Below are positions 27,718 to 37,618 of a stretch of DNA of 64,000 nucleotides, in pieces. A model generated the notes under the pieces. That model searched no databases and was not told the origin of the DNA. It was given only the letters and a program-made list of their open reading frames with translations. Origin of the DNA: Goleter apudmare HA4340-LM2 (GTDB lineage Bacteria > Cyanobacteriota > Cyanobacteriia > Cyanobacteriales > Nostocaceae); NCBI GenBank assembly GCA_019359495.1, contig JAHHHF010000070.1, forward strand, positions 124,001 through 188,000, given 5' to 3'. Each line of letters begins with the position of its first letter. Position 1 is the stretch's first letter. The position numbers and the translations under genes are program-made.

Positions 27718-28503
27718 GGTCTGGCTCTCAGGATTTTCGCCACAAAATTTGATCTTGATCTTCTTCTTGAAGGAGGATATCTAGAGATCGCTATTCATCC
27801 CTTGGACAGGCTCAGTGTAAGTTAACTCTGCGATACGCTATTTTTAGCAGACTAACCAAAGCATGGTTAGACAATATCTTTATCTCAAGTACCATAACCT
27901 AACTGCCAACCTTAGCGCTACGAATGGCATCAGCATCTGTACTGATAAGCAAGGGCTGATTTCCACAAATTGCTAACTTTACAGTTGCGGTGTCAGTTTA
28001 CAATATATATTTAGGTTGTTTAATTGTTTTGAGATTATTACTCGCCATTGGTTGATTAATCTTATGAAAAGATGCACATCACCAGGGAATAACAAATAAA
28101 AGTTGTCCCATTGTCATTGTTAGCTGTTGATAACGGTCAACTATCAACATCAACAACCTGAAGCGGGATAAATTATTTTTTGGAAGTCCCCAAATGGTTT
28201 TTGCTCAAATGGTATGGTGGATAAATAGAGAATTGCAGGTTTTATCTGGGCATGAGGTAAGCAGAGTATTGGGCAACTGTGTCTGATGCTCGATTTGTTT
28301 AATACTCAAATCCCAAATCAAATTACTTGCTGTCTCCTATCCAAATCTTAGTAGTCAATGGTATGACCACGCCGCATAAACACCTGTTTTTTTGTTAGTA
28401 TTCAAAAAAACAGATTCGCAAAGTTGCATTTCAATGTATTGAGTGTATTGAGTGTCAATAACTGTGAAAAATGTAACAAAAGGAATAAAGCACCTGAGGT
28501 TTA
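27718..28503. other. Non-coding region between MITE-like element and rsfS
   Basis: About 790 bp with no frame over 60 codons. The minus strand between about 28000 and 27900 has a short peptide-like stretch (AICGNQPLLISTDADAIRSA) that stops early, which may be the remnant of a decayed gene. I cannot name it. Confidence 0.35.
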
Positions 28504-28968
28504 ATGTCTGATTATTTCCAAGGAAATCTCCCATTACAATCTGTCTCAGTGACCAAGAATGCGGTTAGAAGCCCGCAGGGCGAAATCGAAGAGGTGAGTG
28601 ACAAATTAGCTATAACTATCGCCGAAGCCGCATCAGACCGCAAAGCAGGAGATATTCTGTTGCTTAGGGTAGCAGATGTATCTTACTTGGCGGACTACTT
28701 TGTGTTGATGACTGGTTATTCTAGGGTACAGGTCAGAGCGATCGCTGATGCTATTGAAGGCCAAGTAGAAACAGAATGGCAACGACGCCCCTTGCGAACA
28801 GCAGGTAAAGCTGAAGGAAGTTGGGTACTACAAGACTATGGCGAAGTGATTGTTCACATCATGATGCCCAAGGAACGGGAGTTTTATAATTTAGAGGCAT
28901 TCTGGTCACACGCAGAACGTCTGGAACTTCCAAAATCCGATGAGGGTGGGACAAACCAACATGATTAA
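28504..28968 (+). CDS. rsfS: Ribosomal silencing factor RsfS (Iojap/YbeB family)
   Basis: 154 residues. It binds ribosomal protein L14 and blocks joining of the subunits under nutrient limitation. After an N-terminal extension of about 35 residues the domain reads: [60 protein letters not shown] and [11 protein letters not shown], the conserved Iojap core. The last codons overlap the start of the next gene, so the two are translationally linked. Its target L14 (rplN) is encoded 30 kb away in this window. Confidence 0.92.
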   Translation: MSDYFQGNLPLQSVSVTKNAVRSPQGEIEEVSDKLAITIAEAASDRKAGDILLLRVADVSYLADYFVLMTGYSRVQVRAIADAIEGQVETEWQRRPLRTAGKAEGSWVLQDYGEVIVHIMMPKEREFYNLEAFWSHAERLELPKSDEGGTNQHD

Positions 28969-29461
28969 GTCCTCGGTTTCCAATTGTCCAGTACCGACTG
29001 AGCAACAGCCGCTAAATGAGTATGAAGAGTTAAAAATATCCTGGCTGTTTCGTGATTGCACTTTAAATTGGCGTAGCTACACCACGAAAATAGCCTGGAT
29101 TTGGGGTTTGTCATGGCTGGTTGCAGGGCCAGTAGCCGCAGCCAGTTTTCCACCACATAAAGGTGTTGTCCAATTTATCTTGTGTGGTGCAGCAGGCGCG
29201 AGTGTTGGGTTAATCCTAGTACTAGTACGTTTGTATTTAGGCTGGTTTTATATAGGCGATCGCCTCTTCAGTCAAACCGTATTCTATGAAGAATCGGGAT
29301 GGTACGATGGTCAAACATGGATTAAGCCCCAGGAAGTACTCAACCGCGATCGCTTAATTGTCTCATACGAAATCAAACCCATCCTCCGACGTTTACAATT
29401 TACCTTTGCAAGCTTGGCGGGAATGTTTCTTATTGGTACTATAGTTTGGCGTTTGTTGTAA
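28961..29461 (+). CDS. CGLD27/Ycf36 family (DUF1230) membrane protein
   Basis: 166 residues from ATG 28961; the frame also has an ATG at 28940 inside rsfS. The family signature is in the N-terminus: [20 protein letters not shown]. Two central hydrophobic segments (about 40-65 and 72-95) and one at the C-terminus ([18 protein letters not shown]) make it a membrane protein; [11 protein letters not shown] is another conserved block. The family is found in cyanobacteria and plastids (ycf36) and includes the plant/algal protein CGLD27, linked to iron-limitation tolerance; biochemical role not known. The 8-bp overlap with rsfS suggests one operon. Confidence 0.82.
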   Translation: MIKSSVSNCPVPTEQQPLNEYEELKISWLFRDCTLNWRSYTTKIAWIWGLSWLVAGPVAAASFPPHKGVVQFILCGAAGASVGLILVLVRLYLGWFYIGDRLFSQTVFYEESGWYDGQTWIKPQEVLNRDRLIVSYEIKPILRRLQFTFASLAGMFLIGTIVWRLL

Positions 29462-29529
29462 ATAGTCATTAGCTCATTTGTCCTTCGTTATTGGTGAACA
29501 ACTGATGACAAAGCTCAGATAAAAGTCTG

Positions 29530-29642
29530 TAAACGCTCCTGCGGCTTGCCGTAGGCGAAGCCTCTCGTACCCCTACGGGGAAGCAAGCTACGTTTAGTGT
29601 CTCCCCTTCTCCCAAAGGGAGAGGCTAGCGCCAAGGTAGAAG
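29530..29642. repeat. Palindromic interspersed repeats upstream of the asparaginase gene
   Basis: GC-rich imperfect palindromes including GCTTGCCGTAGGCGAAGC and CCCCTACGGGG, then CTTCTCCCAAAGGGAGAGG. These are of the repeated intergenic type in Nostoc; there is no reading frame. They fill most of the 255-bp spacer. Confidence 0.55.
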
Positions 29643-29716
29643 AGAAGGCATCAGAACTTTGTCCAAGAGAACAAAAGTCTAGTGACAAATAATAAAAAAG
29701 TGATAAATTTTAACCC

Positions 29717-30670
29717 ATGACAATGGGAAAACGAACTCAAGCCGCAGCACTAGAAGTCAGATTGCTGCGAGAAGGAATTATAGAATCGAAGCATATAGTC
29801 CAAGCTGTTGTATGCGACGAAAGGGGGCGGGTTCTATCCGTTGCCGGTAATTCTGAAACTGCTACCTTCGTCCGTTCAGCGCTCAAACCATTTCAGGCAC
29901 TCGCAGTGACTACCACAGGTACACCAGAGCGCTATAATCTGAGTGATCGGGACTTAGCAATTATTACTAGTTCCCACAGGGGAACAGTAGAGCAAGTAAG
30001 GCAAGTATTTAACATTCTTTGGCGGGCTGATCTTGACCCAACTACACTCCAATGCCCAATTCCTGAAGGTAAACGGAGTCCTTTAGAATACAATTGCTCT
30101 GGTAAACATGCGGGGATGTTAGCCGTTTGTCAACAGCGTCACTGGCCGTTGACCAACTACTTAGAACGTAAACACCCAGTACAGCAGTTGATTTTGGGCA
30201 AAGTAGCAGAGTTGCTGCGGATGCCAGCAGAGGAATTTATCAGCGCTCATGACGACTGCGGCGCACCAACATATTTGATGCAACTCGGTCAAATAGCCGC
30301 TTTGTATGCCTTGCTAGCTTCTAGTAACAATTTGGATATGGAGCGCATTGTCCGGGCGATGACTCATCACCCGGCACTAGTAGCCGGCAATGGCGAATTT
30401 GACACGGAACTGATGCGCGTGACTCCAGGAGAACTAGTCAGTAAAGCTGGTGCCGAAGGCGTACAATGCATTGGCAGAATGGGTGAAGGTATGGGATTGG
30501 CAATTAAAGTCATGGATGGGGCCAAGCGCGCAAAATATGCCGTTGCTATTCACTTACTCCAGCAGATGGGCTGGATTAGCCCCAGCGTGGCAGAAAGCCT
30601 GTCAGAAAAGTTCATGATCTTAGGAAAATACAAGCGTTTGGAAGTTGTTGGAGAATTATCGCTTTTATAG
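29717..30670 (+). CDS. L-asparaginase II family (Asparaginase_II, ReAV-like)
   Basis: 317 residues. This family hydrolyses L-asparagine to aspartate and ammonia and is unrelated to the E. coli type I/II enzymes. Residues known from Rhizobium etli ReAV are present with equal spacing: Ser54-x2-Lys57 (RSALKPF), Ser86 (TSSHRGT), Cys127-x2-Lys130 (YNCSGKHAGM) and Cys181 (HDDCGAP), the Cys/Lys set that holds zinc. VAGNGEFDTELM and KAGAEGVQC complete the signature. ATG 29717 is used; ATG 29723 is equally possible. No signal peptide, so it is cytoplasmic. A function in recycling imported or storage-derived amino acids would fit the nearby amino-acid importer, which is inference. Confidence 0.85.
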   Translation: MTMGKRTQAAALEVRLLREGIIESKHIVQAVVCDERGRVLSVAGNSETATFVRSALKPFQALAVTTTGTPERYNLSDRDLAIITSSHRGTVEQVRQVFNILWRADLDPTTLQCPIPEGKRSPLEYNCSGKHAGMLAVCQQRHWPLTNYLERKHPVQQLILGKVAELLRMPAEEFISAHDDCGAPTYLMQLGQIAALYALLASSNNLDMERIVRAMTHHPALVAGNGEFDTELMRVTPGELVSKAGAEGVQCIGRMGEGMGLAIKVMDGAKRAKYAVAIHLLQQMGWISPSVAESLSEKFMILGKYKRLEVVGELSLL

Positions 30671-30720
30671 TTGCCAAACTTTTGACTTTGGGTTATATTA
30701 GATAAGTCGAGAGACGGCGA

Positions 30721-30797
<77 letters not shown>

Positions 30798-30814
30798 AAC
30801 ATAAAAGTGTAACA

Positions 30815-30858
30815 AAATCCCTGCAACCTTTAATGATTGTAGGGATTTGTTTTATTTT
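30815..30858 (+). terminator. Rho-independent terminator of the initiator tRNA gene
   Basis: AAATCCCTGCAA (30815-30826) pairs with TTGTAGGGATTT (30837-30848) over 12 positions with one G-U, loop of 10, followed by GTTTTATTTT. It covers the ATG at 30833 that would otherwise look like the start of the GTPase frame. Confidence 0.88.
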
Positions 30859-30901
30859 GATCTATTCTGGAGGAGAAACCTTCCAAAAAGCGCGGAGAGT
30901 C

Positions 30902-32347
30902 ATGGTTGTGAAGTTGCAGCGACCAATTTTAGTGGGAGGATTGGGACTATCCTTTTCCTTGTGGATGATGGAAAGTTGGCATCATTCAATAGTGCAAGTG
31001 GGTGAATTTGGTTTATTGAGTGCTTTAGCAGTGGGTGGTGGTTTCTGGTTATTTCAGAAAAATCGCCCTCAAGAGAGTCTGGAGCAGATGCATGGGATGA
31101 TTATAGATCGGGCAAGTGTAGAAAATGCGATCGCCAAAACTGAAGTCGTCATTAACCAACTAGCACAAGAAGCCGAAAACCATCCAGCTTTAAGTACCTT
31201 AAGAGCACAACTGAGTCAGTTATCCTTAGAGTTAGACAGACAATATATTAAAGTGGCTGTCACTGGCGGGAAGTCGGTAGGTAAAACCACTTTGATTCAA
31301 GTACTAGAATCTGGTAATTGGCAAGACAGACAGCAAAAAGTCAGCTACCAAGAAACAGCACCTTTGTTTAGGGAAGCAGGTGAAAAATCAGATACAGATG
31401 TTTTAGCAACAGTGCAAAAATCTGATTTTCTCCTGTTTTTAACGAACGGTGATTTGACAGATTCAGAATTTCAGACTTTACAGCAGCTAAAAGCAGTAAA
31501 TCAGCCGCTAATGTTGGTTTTTAACAAACAAGACCAGTATTTGCCTGATGAACGTGCTAGTGTTTTACTGTCATTGAAACAGCGCCTACAGGAAAATGTG
31601 GTGGCGACTGCGGCGTCTCCCATCCCCATCAAAGTCCGGAAGCATGAAGCTGATGGTTCTGTACAAGAGTGGATGGAACAACCAGCACCAGATATTCAGC
31701 AGTTGACACAGCAGTTGAGTGAAGTTTTGGCACAGCAAGCACAAAAACTAGTTTACTTAACTACCATGCGGCAAGCTGTATTGTTGCAAGCTGACGCGAA
31801 AAACTGGTTGAATGGAACAAGATGCGATCGCGCTACCCCAATTATTGAACAATACCAGTGGATAGCTGCGGCGGCTGCCTTTGCCAACCCAGTACCTGCA
31901 CTAGATATCCTCGCAACTGCGGCAATTAATGCTCAGATGGTTATGGATTTAGGTAAGATTTATCAGCAGAAATTTTCCTGGGAACAGGCGCAAACTGTAG
32001 CTGGAACAATGGGAAGTTTGATGTTGAAATTGGGTTTAGTGGAACTTTCTACAAAAGCTATTAGTACTGTTTTAAAAAGTAATGCTGTCACCTTCGTGGC
32101 TGGTGGTGCAGTGCAAGGTGTGAGTGCAGCCTATCTCACCAGAGTAGCGGGGTTAAGCTTAGTAGAGTATTTCCAACAACAAGAAATAGCTGTAGATTCT
32201 GGAACTGGTTTGAATTTGGATAAATTGCGACAAACTTTGCAAAATGTATTCCAGCAAAATCAACAGATGGCTTTTCTGCAAGGTTTTGCTAAACAAGCTG
32301 TGAAGCGTTTATTGCCAGAAGCGCAGCAAGTTGAAGCTGTGGGATAA
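30902..32347 (+). CDS. Membrane-associated GTPase with DUF697/YcjF-like C-terminus
   Basis: About 481 residues from ATG 30902. The frame is open back to ATG 30833, but that codon lies in the terminator stem-loop of the tRNA gene, so the later start is chosen. Two short hydrophobic segments are near the N-terminus (ILVGGLGLSFSLWMM; FGLLSALAVGGGFWLF). The G domain has P-loop VTGGKSVGKTTLI and G4 motif NKQD (VFNKQDQYLP). The C-terminal third is helical and hydrophobic (VTFVAGGAVQGVSAAYLTRV), as in DUF697 proteins. Related cyanobacterial/plastid proteins sit at membranes; the precise role is unknown. Confidence 0.75.
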   Translation: MVVKLQRPILVGGLGLSFSLWMMESWHHSIVQVGEFGLLSALAVGGGFWLFQKNRPQESLEQMHGMIIDRASVENAIAKTEVVINQLAQEAENHPALSTLRAQLSQLSLELDRQYIKVAVTGGKSVGKTTLIQVLESGNWQDRQQKVSYQETAPLFREAGEKSDTDVLATVQKSDFLLFLTNGDLTDSEFQTLQQLKAVNQPLMLVFNKQDQYLPDERASVLLSLKQRLQENVVATAASPIPIKVRKHEADGSVQEWMEQPAPDIQQLTQQLSEVLAQQAQKLVYLTTMRQAVLLQADAKNWLNGTRCDRATPIIEQYQWIAAAAAFANPVPALDILATAAINAQMVMDLGKIYQQKFSWEQAQTVAGTMGSLMLKLGLVELSTKAISTVLKSNAVTFVAGGAVQGVSAAYLTRVAGLSLVEYFQQQEIAVDSGTGLNLDKLRQTLQNVFQQNQQMAFLQGFAKQAVKRLLPEAQQVEAVG

Positions 32348-32564
32348 TCTCACGCAAAGGCGCAAAGACTTTTCTAATGCGTCTTTGCATGAAACAACAA
32401 AAATTAGACTTTTCAAATATCCTCTTACCCACTCCATCTTTATTGTTAAAGATACTAATGATGGCTGGCATAATCATAATATATACATAAAATTTTTCAA
32501 CATTAGGATAATATCTGATTTATAAAATGTATATTTTATTCATTATGAACAAGTAATATTTTTA

Positions 32565-33743
32565 ATGACTCATTGCCCTTGTATTTTCTCATTTTTTGCT
32601 GGATCAGGATTCCTAGATTTAGGCTTTGAAACCAGTAGTTTTAATATTGTTTATGTCAATGAAATATTCTCCCCATTTATAGAAGCCTACCGTCATTCAC
32701 GGGAGGTTCTCAGTTTACCATTACCCGAATATGGATATCATAATGGGGAAGCAGCAGATGTTACCAAACTTACCCAAGGAACAGCAGCACAGCTACTCTT
32801 AGATTTAGTAAAAGACTGCCGCAAATTTCATAATATAGTTGGCTTTATTGGTGGGCCTCCTTGTCCTGATTTTTCCGTTGGGGGAAAAAACCGAGGAAGC
32901 TTAGGAGATAATGGTAAGCTTTCTGCTGTATATATTGAATTAATTTGCAGCAATCAACCAGATTTCTTTTTATTTGAGAATGTCAAAGGTTTGTGGCAAA
33001 CTAATAAACATCGGCTATTTTTTGAATCACTTAAATACAAGTTACAACTAGCAGGTTATATATTAACTGAGCGATTGATTAATGCTATTGAATATGGTGT
33101 TCCTCAAGATAGAGACAGAATTATTTTGATTGGGTTTCACCAGAATTTGCTTGAGGATTTAGGAATAATAATTGATCATTTACAATTACTGACTGAAGAA
33201 TTGTTTCCTTGGAGTAAACACATTATATTTCCTCAAGCAAATGTCTTTGCTTATCCTTGGCGTGAATGTGAGCCTTTTGAAGAAAATTCTGTCATTCCTT
33301 GTCCGAAAAATGTTCCTCATGAACTAACTGTTGAATATTGGTTTAAAAGGAATGATGTATTAAATCATCCCAATGCTCAACACTATTTTCAACCAAGGGC
33401 AGGTATAACGAAATTTGCTACAGTTGACGAAGGAGATGTTTCTAAAAAGTCTTTTAAACGTCTGCACAGATGGCGTTACTCTCCGACTGCTTGTTATGGC
33501 AATAATGAAGTACATTTACATCCTTATAAAGTCCGGCGTATTTCTGTAGCTGAAGCTTTGGCTATCCAATCTATGCCGGCAAATTTTACGCTTCCAGAGA
33601 ATATGTCACTCACTAATATGTTTAAAACTATTGGTAATGGTGTGCCATATTTGGCATCAAAGGCTTTAGCTCAAACTATTCTTGATTTTTTAGCTACTGG
33701 TAGGAAAAAACCTGTTGAACCGCCTCAGGTGACAAATCCCTGA
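32565..33743 (+). CDS. DNA (cytosine-5) methyltransferase, solitary
   Basis: 392 residues. Transfers a methyl group from SAM to C5 of cytosine in a DNA site. Conserved m5C motifs in order: I FSFFAGSGFLDLGFE, IV GGPPCPDFSVGG with the catalytic Pro-Cys, VI FLFENVKGLW, VIII GVPQDRDRIILIGF, X TIGNGVPYLASKALA. The region between VIII and X (about 205-340) is the target-recognition part; specificity cannot be read from it. No restriction endonuclease gene is adjacent: upstream is the GTPase, downstream deoC. The gene and its flanks are visibly more AT-rich than the neighbours, which fits acquisition or relaxed constraint. Confidence 0.9.
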   Translation: MTHCPCIFSFFAGSGFLDLGFETSSFNIVYVNEIFSPFIEAYRHSREVLSLPLPEYGYHNGEAADVTKLTQGTAAQLLLDLVKDCRKFHNIVGFIGGPPCPDFSVGGKNRGSLGDNGKLSAVYIELICSNQPDFFLFENVKGLWQTNKHRLFFESLKYKLQLAGYILTERLINAIEYGVPQDRDRIILIGFHQNLLEDLGIIIDHLQLLTEELFPWSKHIIFPQANVFAYPWRECEPFEENSVIPCPKNVPHELTVEYWFKRNDVLNHPNAQHYFQPRAGITKFATVDEGDVSKKSFKRLHRWRYSPTACYGNNEVHLHPYKVRRISVAEALAIQSMPANFTLPENMSLTNMFKTIGNGVPYLASKALAQTILDFLATGRKKPVEPPQVTNP

Positions 33744-33909
33744 TGTCAACTCAAATAACCGTAGGAATCTGGGGACAGATGTCAAGCCGACATCCCAAGC
33801 CAACTAAACAGCCTGTCTTCAGAATATATTCGTAAATAAATATGGTTTAATTTATAAAAAATGTCTTAATTTTTTATAAACTTTAATAAACAATCATTAG
33901 AAAAACACA

Positions 33910-34590
33910 ATGGCAGCAGACTATCCGGATATTGATATTGCGCCATTTATCGATCACTCCCTGTTAATGCCAACGGCTACCCCAGAGCAGGTTGAGCAAT
34001 GGTGTGAAGAAGCAGACAGATTTAATTTTGCCGCAGTGTGTATTTACCCCACCCATGTACGCCATGCAGTAGAACTTTTACATGGAAAAAAGCCCAAAGT
34101 CTGTACGGTGATTGGCTTTCCCACAGGGGCAACAACTCCAGCAGTTAAGCTGTATGAGGCTCAAGAAGCAGTGGAAAATGGAGCCACTGAGCTAGACGTT
34201 GTCATCAACTTGGGTTGGTTGAAAGCTGGCAAAATTGAGGCAATCCACAAGGAGATTGCCGAAATTTGTGAGGAGACTGGCCAGACTGTCAAAGTAATTT
34301 TAGAAACTAACTTGCTGACAGATGCGGAGAAAAGGCTGGTAGCACAAGTATCTATGGAAGCAGGCGCAGCATTCTTGAAAACTAGTACAGGTTGGAGTGG
34401 GGGTGCAACCGTGGCAGATGTGCGACTTTTAAAGGAAGTGACAAGAGAAAGTGTTGGCATTAAAGCTTCAGGTGGTATTCACACCATAAACCAAGCTCTA
34501 GACCTAATTGTGGCAGGTGCTACTAGATTAGGCACTTCTCGCAGTATCGATTTGATCCGCCAGCGCGATAACCTGGAAAAAGGTGAATAG
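33910..34590 (+). CDS. deoC: Deoxyribose-phosphate aldolase
   Basis: 226 residues. Class I aldolase that cleaves 2-deoxyribose-5-phosphate to glyceraldehyde-3-phosphate and acetaldehyde. The Schiff-base lysine is in [20 protein letters not shown], the second lysine in [10 protein letters not shown], and [13 protein letters not shown] carries the conserved Asp/Asn region. [20 protein letters not shown] is the family N-terminus (normally DHTLL). Length is normal. It sits 128 bp upstream of recO on the same strand, the spacer being repeat-rich. Confidence 0.93.
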   Translation: MAADYPDIDIAPFIDHSLLMPTATPEQVEQWCEEADRFNFAAVCIYPTHVRHAVELLHGKKPKVCTVIGFPTGATTPAVKLYEAQEAVENGATELDVVINLGWLKAGKIEAIHKEIAEICEETGQTVKVILETNLLTDAEKRLVAQVSMEAGAAFLKTSTGWSGGATVADVRLLKEVTRESVGIKASGGIHTINQALDLIVAGATRLGTSRSIDLIRQRDNLEKGE

Positions 34591-34718
34591 TCAATAGTCC
34601 AAAGTCCAGAGTCCAAATATTAACTCTTGACTGTTGACCCTTGACTCTTGAACGCCTGCACTCTGTGAGGAAATCTTTCACAGGTGGCTGGCTCCTCTTG
34701 ACTCTTGACTAATGGCTA

Positions 34719-35615
34719 ATGAGTAGAACCTATAAAGCAACGGGAATTAACCTCAAAACCCAGACACTGGGAGAATCGGATAGAATAGTGACAATTTTGA
34801 CACGAGAATTCGGTTTGATTCGAGCAGTTGCTCCTGGGGCACGCAAGCACAACTCTAGCCTAGGTGGCAGGAGTGGGATGTTTGTAGTAAATGAACTACT
34901 GATTGCCCAAGGGCGATCGCTAGATAAAATTACACAAGCACAAACGATAAAAACATATCCAGGTTTGGCTAAAGATTTGGGAAAATTAGCTGCTAGTCAG
35001 TATCTAGCAGAAATAGTTCTGTGCCAGGCTTTGAGCGAACAACCCCAAGAAGAACTTTATGAATTACTTAATGAACATCTCAATAAATTGGAGACTTTGC
35101 CCAGAACAGAAACGTCTGGGATCTTAGCAAGTCTGACTTATGGGGTGTTTCAGTTCCTCGTCTTGGCAGGATTGACACCCCAAGTACAAGTTTGTTGTCT
35201 AACACAACAGCCTCTGATACCCAATTTCGCAAAACCCAACTGGCAAGTGGGATTTAGCATCCCGGTGGGTGGAACCGTGTGTTTAGAAGCTTGGGCAAGT
35301 TTGCGACGAGAGGAGGAGAGAAGAAAACATATCCATGCTTCTATTCCCCCAGCCTCCGAAAGTCCCAGTTATCAAACAGTTGTCCATCAACAAGAAATAC
35401 CTGTGATTTCTACTCGCTTGAATGCTGTGGAACTTGCCATACTCCAGCATCTATCGCAACCAGAAATCATGTCCATTAATGCCGCCAAAAATGATAGCTG
35501 GTTATCTGTCGAGCAGATTTTGCGCCAGTATACCCAGTATCATTTAGGCCGCCCTATTCGCTCCGCTACTTTGATAGATTCTTATTTTGCTGCCAACCAT
35601 GATGCAACCGTCTGA
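34719..35615 (+). CDS. recO: DNA repair protein RecO
   Basis: 298 residues. It mediates RecA loading and strand annealing in the RecFOR pathway. The N-terminal OB fold reads [37 protein letters not shown] and [17 protein letters not shown]; the helical C-terminal part begins around residue 85. There is a region of about 35 residues near 190-225 ([19 protein letters not shown]) that looks like an insertion compared with short RecO proteins. The end overlaps the start of the MFS gene by 17 bp, so the two are probably cotranscribed. Confidence 0.9.
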   Translation: MSRTYKATGINLKTQTLGESDRIVTILTREFGLIRAVAPGARKHNSSLGGRSGMFVVNELLIAQGRSLDKITQAQTIKTYPGLAKDLGKLAASQYLAEIVLCQALSEQPQEELYELLNEHLNKLETLPRTETSGILASLTYGVFQFLVLAGLTPQVQVCCLTQQPLIPNFAKPNWQVGFSIPVGGTVCLEAWASLRREEERRKHIHASIPPASESPSYQTVVHQQEIPVISTRLNAVELAILQHLSQPEIMSINAAKNDSWLSVEQILRQYTQYHLGRPIRSATLIDSYFAANHDATV

Positions 35616-37257
35616 TTTGGATACAAAAATCCTACCCTTGCCACCAAGTTACACTAAAAAACAGAATAGGGCATCAGATCCTACAATCACTAATCATCTG
35701 AATGCTGTTCCCAAGTCTATAGCTACTCAAATAAATGGGCAAGAAATGTCTCCAAATGACGTTTCTCAAAACGATAAAAATTGGACATCAGAAGTGTCCA
35801 AAACTGATGTTACCCAGGAATCTGAAAAGGAGTTTTCCGAACAGGAAACCACCGCCGATGCTAATGGCAAAGGTGGTTATATAGGCGGCAATGGTGCTTC
35901 AGCAGCAACTAATTCAGACAAAGAACCGCCAGATTTAGAAAAACCGGATTTAGAAGGTAAAGCCGCATTTGGTGATGTACAGAGGCAGGGCTTTTTACCT
36001 GTATTAAAAAACCTGAATTTCCTAGCTCTTTGGGGTGGTCAAGTTTTTTGCCAAATGGCTGATAAAGTCTATTTGGTGCTGATGATTGGTTTGATTAATA
36101 CTCAGTTTCAAACTAGTAATCAAAGCATTAGTGGTTGGGTATCAGCCTTAATGATGGCGTTTACAATTCCCGCAGTACTATTTGGTTCTGTTGCTGGTGT
36201 GTTTGTTGATCGCTGGTCGAAGAAGACTGTGCTAGTAGCCACGAATATTTGGCGCGGAATTCTGGTTTTGGCGATTCCCCTACTACTATGGTTGACTCAT
36301 GATTGGCAGCCATTGGGAATGTTGCCAGTAGGTTTTTTGATTATCTTGGGTGTAACTTTTTTGGTGTCCACACTCACACAGTTTTTTGCACCAGCAGAAC
36401 AAGCTGCTATTCCTTTGGTGGTGAAAGAACAAGATTTACTTTCAGCTAACTCGTTGTACACGACAACGATGATGGCATCCGTGATTGTAGGTTTTGCCGT
36501 CGGAGAACCACTACTAGCAGTTGCGGATCAACTGTGGCTACAACTTGGCGGTAGCGGTGGACTAGGGAAAGAACTGGTTGTGGGTGGTAGTTATGCGATC
36601 GCTGGCATCATTTTATTACTCTTAGTAACTAATGAAAAACCCCACGACCCGGCAACAGAATTCCCCCACGTTTTCGCTGATCTGCGGGATGGTCTGCGCT
36701 ACCTCAAAGCCAATCATCGTGTCCGTAATGCTTTAATACAGTTGACTATCCTATTTTCAGTTTTTGCAGCATTGACTGTTCTGTCTGTCAAGATGGCTGG
36801 CATAATTCCCCCCTTGAAACCTTCTCAGTTTGGCTTTTTGCTAGCAGCCGGCGGTGTGGGTATCGCAGGTGGAGCAACGATTCTTGGTCAATTTGGTCAA
36901 CGCTTCTCCTATACGGGGCTGAGTCTGTGCGGCTGTTTAGGTATGGCAGCTTCCTTGATTGGGTTATCCTTGTTCACAACACAGTTATGGATTGTTCTAC
37001 TTTTAATAGCGCTGTTGGGCGTTTTTGGGGCCCTCATCGGTATTCCCATGCAAACAGACATCCAAACAGAAACACCGCCAGAAATGCGAGGCAAAGTCTT
37101 TGGTTTGCAAAACAATGTGATTAATATTGCTCTCTCCTTACCTTTAGCATTAGCTGGTGTTGCAGAAACTTTTGTGGGATTACAGGTAGTTTTTTTGGGA
37201 CTAGCAGCGATCGTCTTCTTTGGCGGAATATTCACTTGGTATAGCTCTCGTCAGTAG
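35599..37257 (+). CDS. MFS transporter with long hydrophilic N-terminal extension
   Basis: About 552 residues from ATG 35599 (the frame opens at TTG 35587; ATG 35602 is also possible). The first about 125 residues are polar and low in complexity (ending [20 protein letters not shown]). The 12-helix transporter domain follows: [20 protein letters not shown], then the MFS loop [18 protein letters not shown], the central cytoplasmic loop with [20 protein letters not shown], and a second half ending near [11 protein letters not shown]. It resembles the MFS_3/enterobactin-exporter-like proteins of cyanobacteria, which are usually exporters; substrate unknown. It overlaps recO. Confidence 0.78.
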   Translation: MMQPSDLDTKILPLPPSYTKKQNRASDPTITNHLNAVPKSIATQINGQEMSPNDVSQNDKNWTSEVSKTDVTQESEKEFSEQETTADANGKGGYIGGNGASAATNSDKEPPDLEKPDLEGKAAFGDVQRQGFLPVLKNLNFLALWGGQVFCQMADKVYLVLMIGLINTQFQTSNQSISGWVSALMMAFTIPAVLFGSVAGVFVDRWSKKTVLVATNIWRGILVLAIPLLLWLTHDWQPLGMLPVGFLIILGVTFLVSTLTQFFAPAEQAAIPLVVKEQDLLSANSLYTTTMMASVIVGFAVGEPLLAVADQLWLQLGGSGGLGKELVVGGSYAIAGIILLLLVTNEKPHDPATEFPHVFADLRDGLRYLKANHRVRNALIQLTILFSVFAALTVLSVKMAGIIPPLKPSQFGFLLAAGGVGIAGGATILGQFGQRFSYTGLSLCGCLGMAASLIGLSLFTTQLWIVLLLIALLGVFGALIGIPMQTDIQTETPPEMRGKVFGLQNNVINIALSLPLALAGVAETFVGLQVVFLGLAAIVFFGGIFTWYSSRQ

Positions 37258-37618
37258 ATAATTTATTAGATCAAAGCAGTAATTAATCATTACCTTGGCA
37301 TGATGAATTATTTACTGAAAGTTGTTGTTTTCGTGCTAGACTAATGTCATTAAGAATTTATCATGTACTTGCTGGGGATCAATGTGAACATTAACTAGAT
37401 GTAAGTTGTTATGAATCTAAAAGCACTAACAACTTATAACTATAGTAAATAAAACCATAAATACCCTGGTTAGATAAGTTAAACATTTTGCTTTTTGACT
37501 AGGTAAATCTAGACTTTTTAATTAGTGAGAGTCCAGCAAGTACAACAGGATAAAAGACGAATAACAAAGGACATCAAACTGAACCTATCAAACCTGTTGT
37601 TCTTATAGCTAATAGAGA
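37258..37618. other. Intergenic region before GT4 gene
   Basis: 361 bp, AT-rich, no supported gene, repeat or hairpin. It presumably carries the promoter of the following glycosyltransferase. Confidence 0.45.

Noticed and set aside
36909-37235. 108-codon minus-strand frame inside the MFS gene
   Set aside because: It is antisense to conserved membrane helices, and its Lys/Pro/Ala-rich composition is typical of the shadow of hydrophobic codons.
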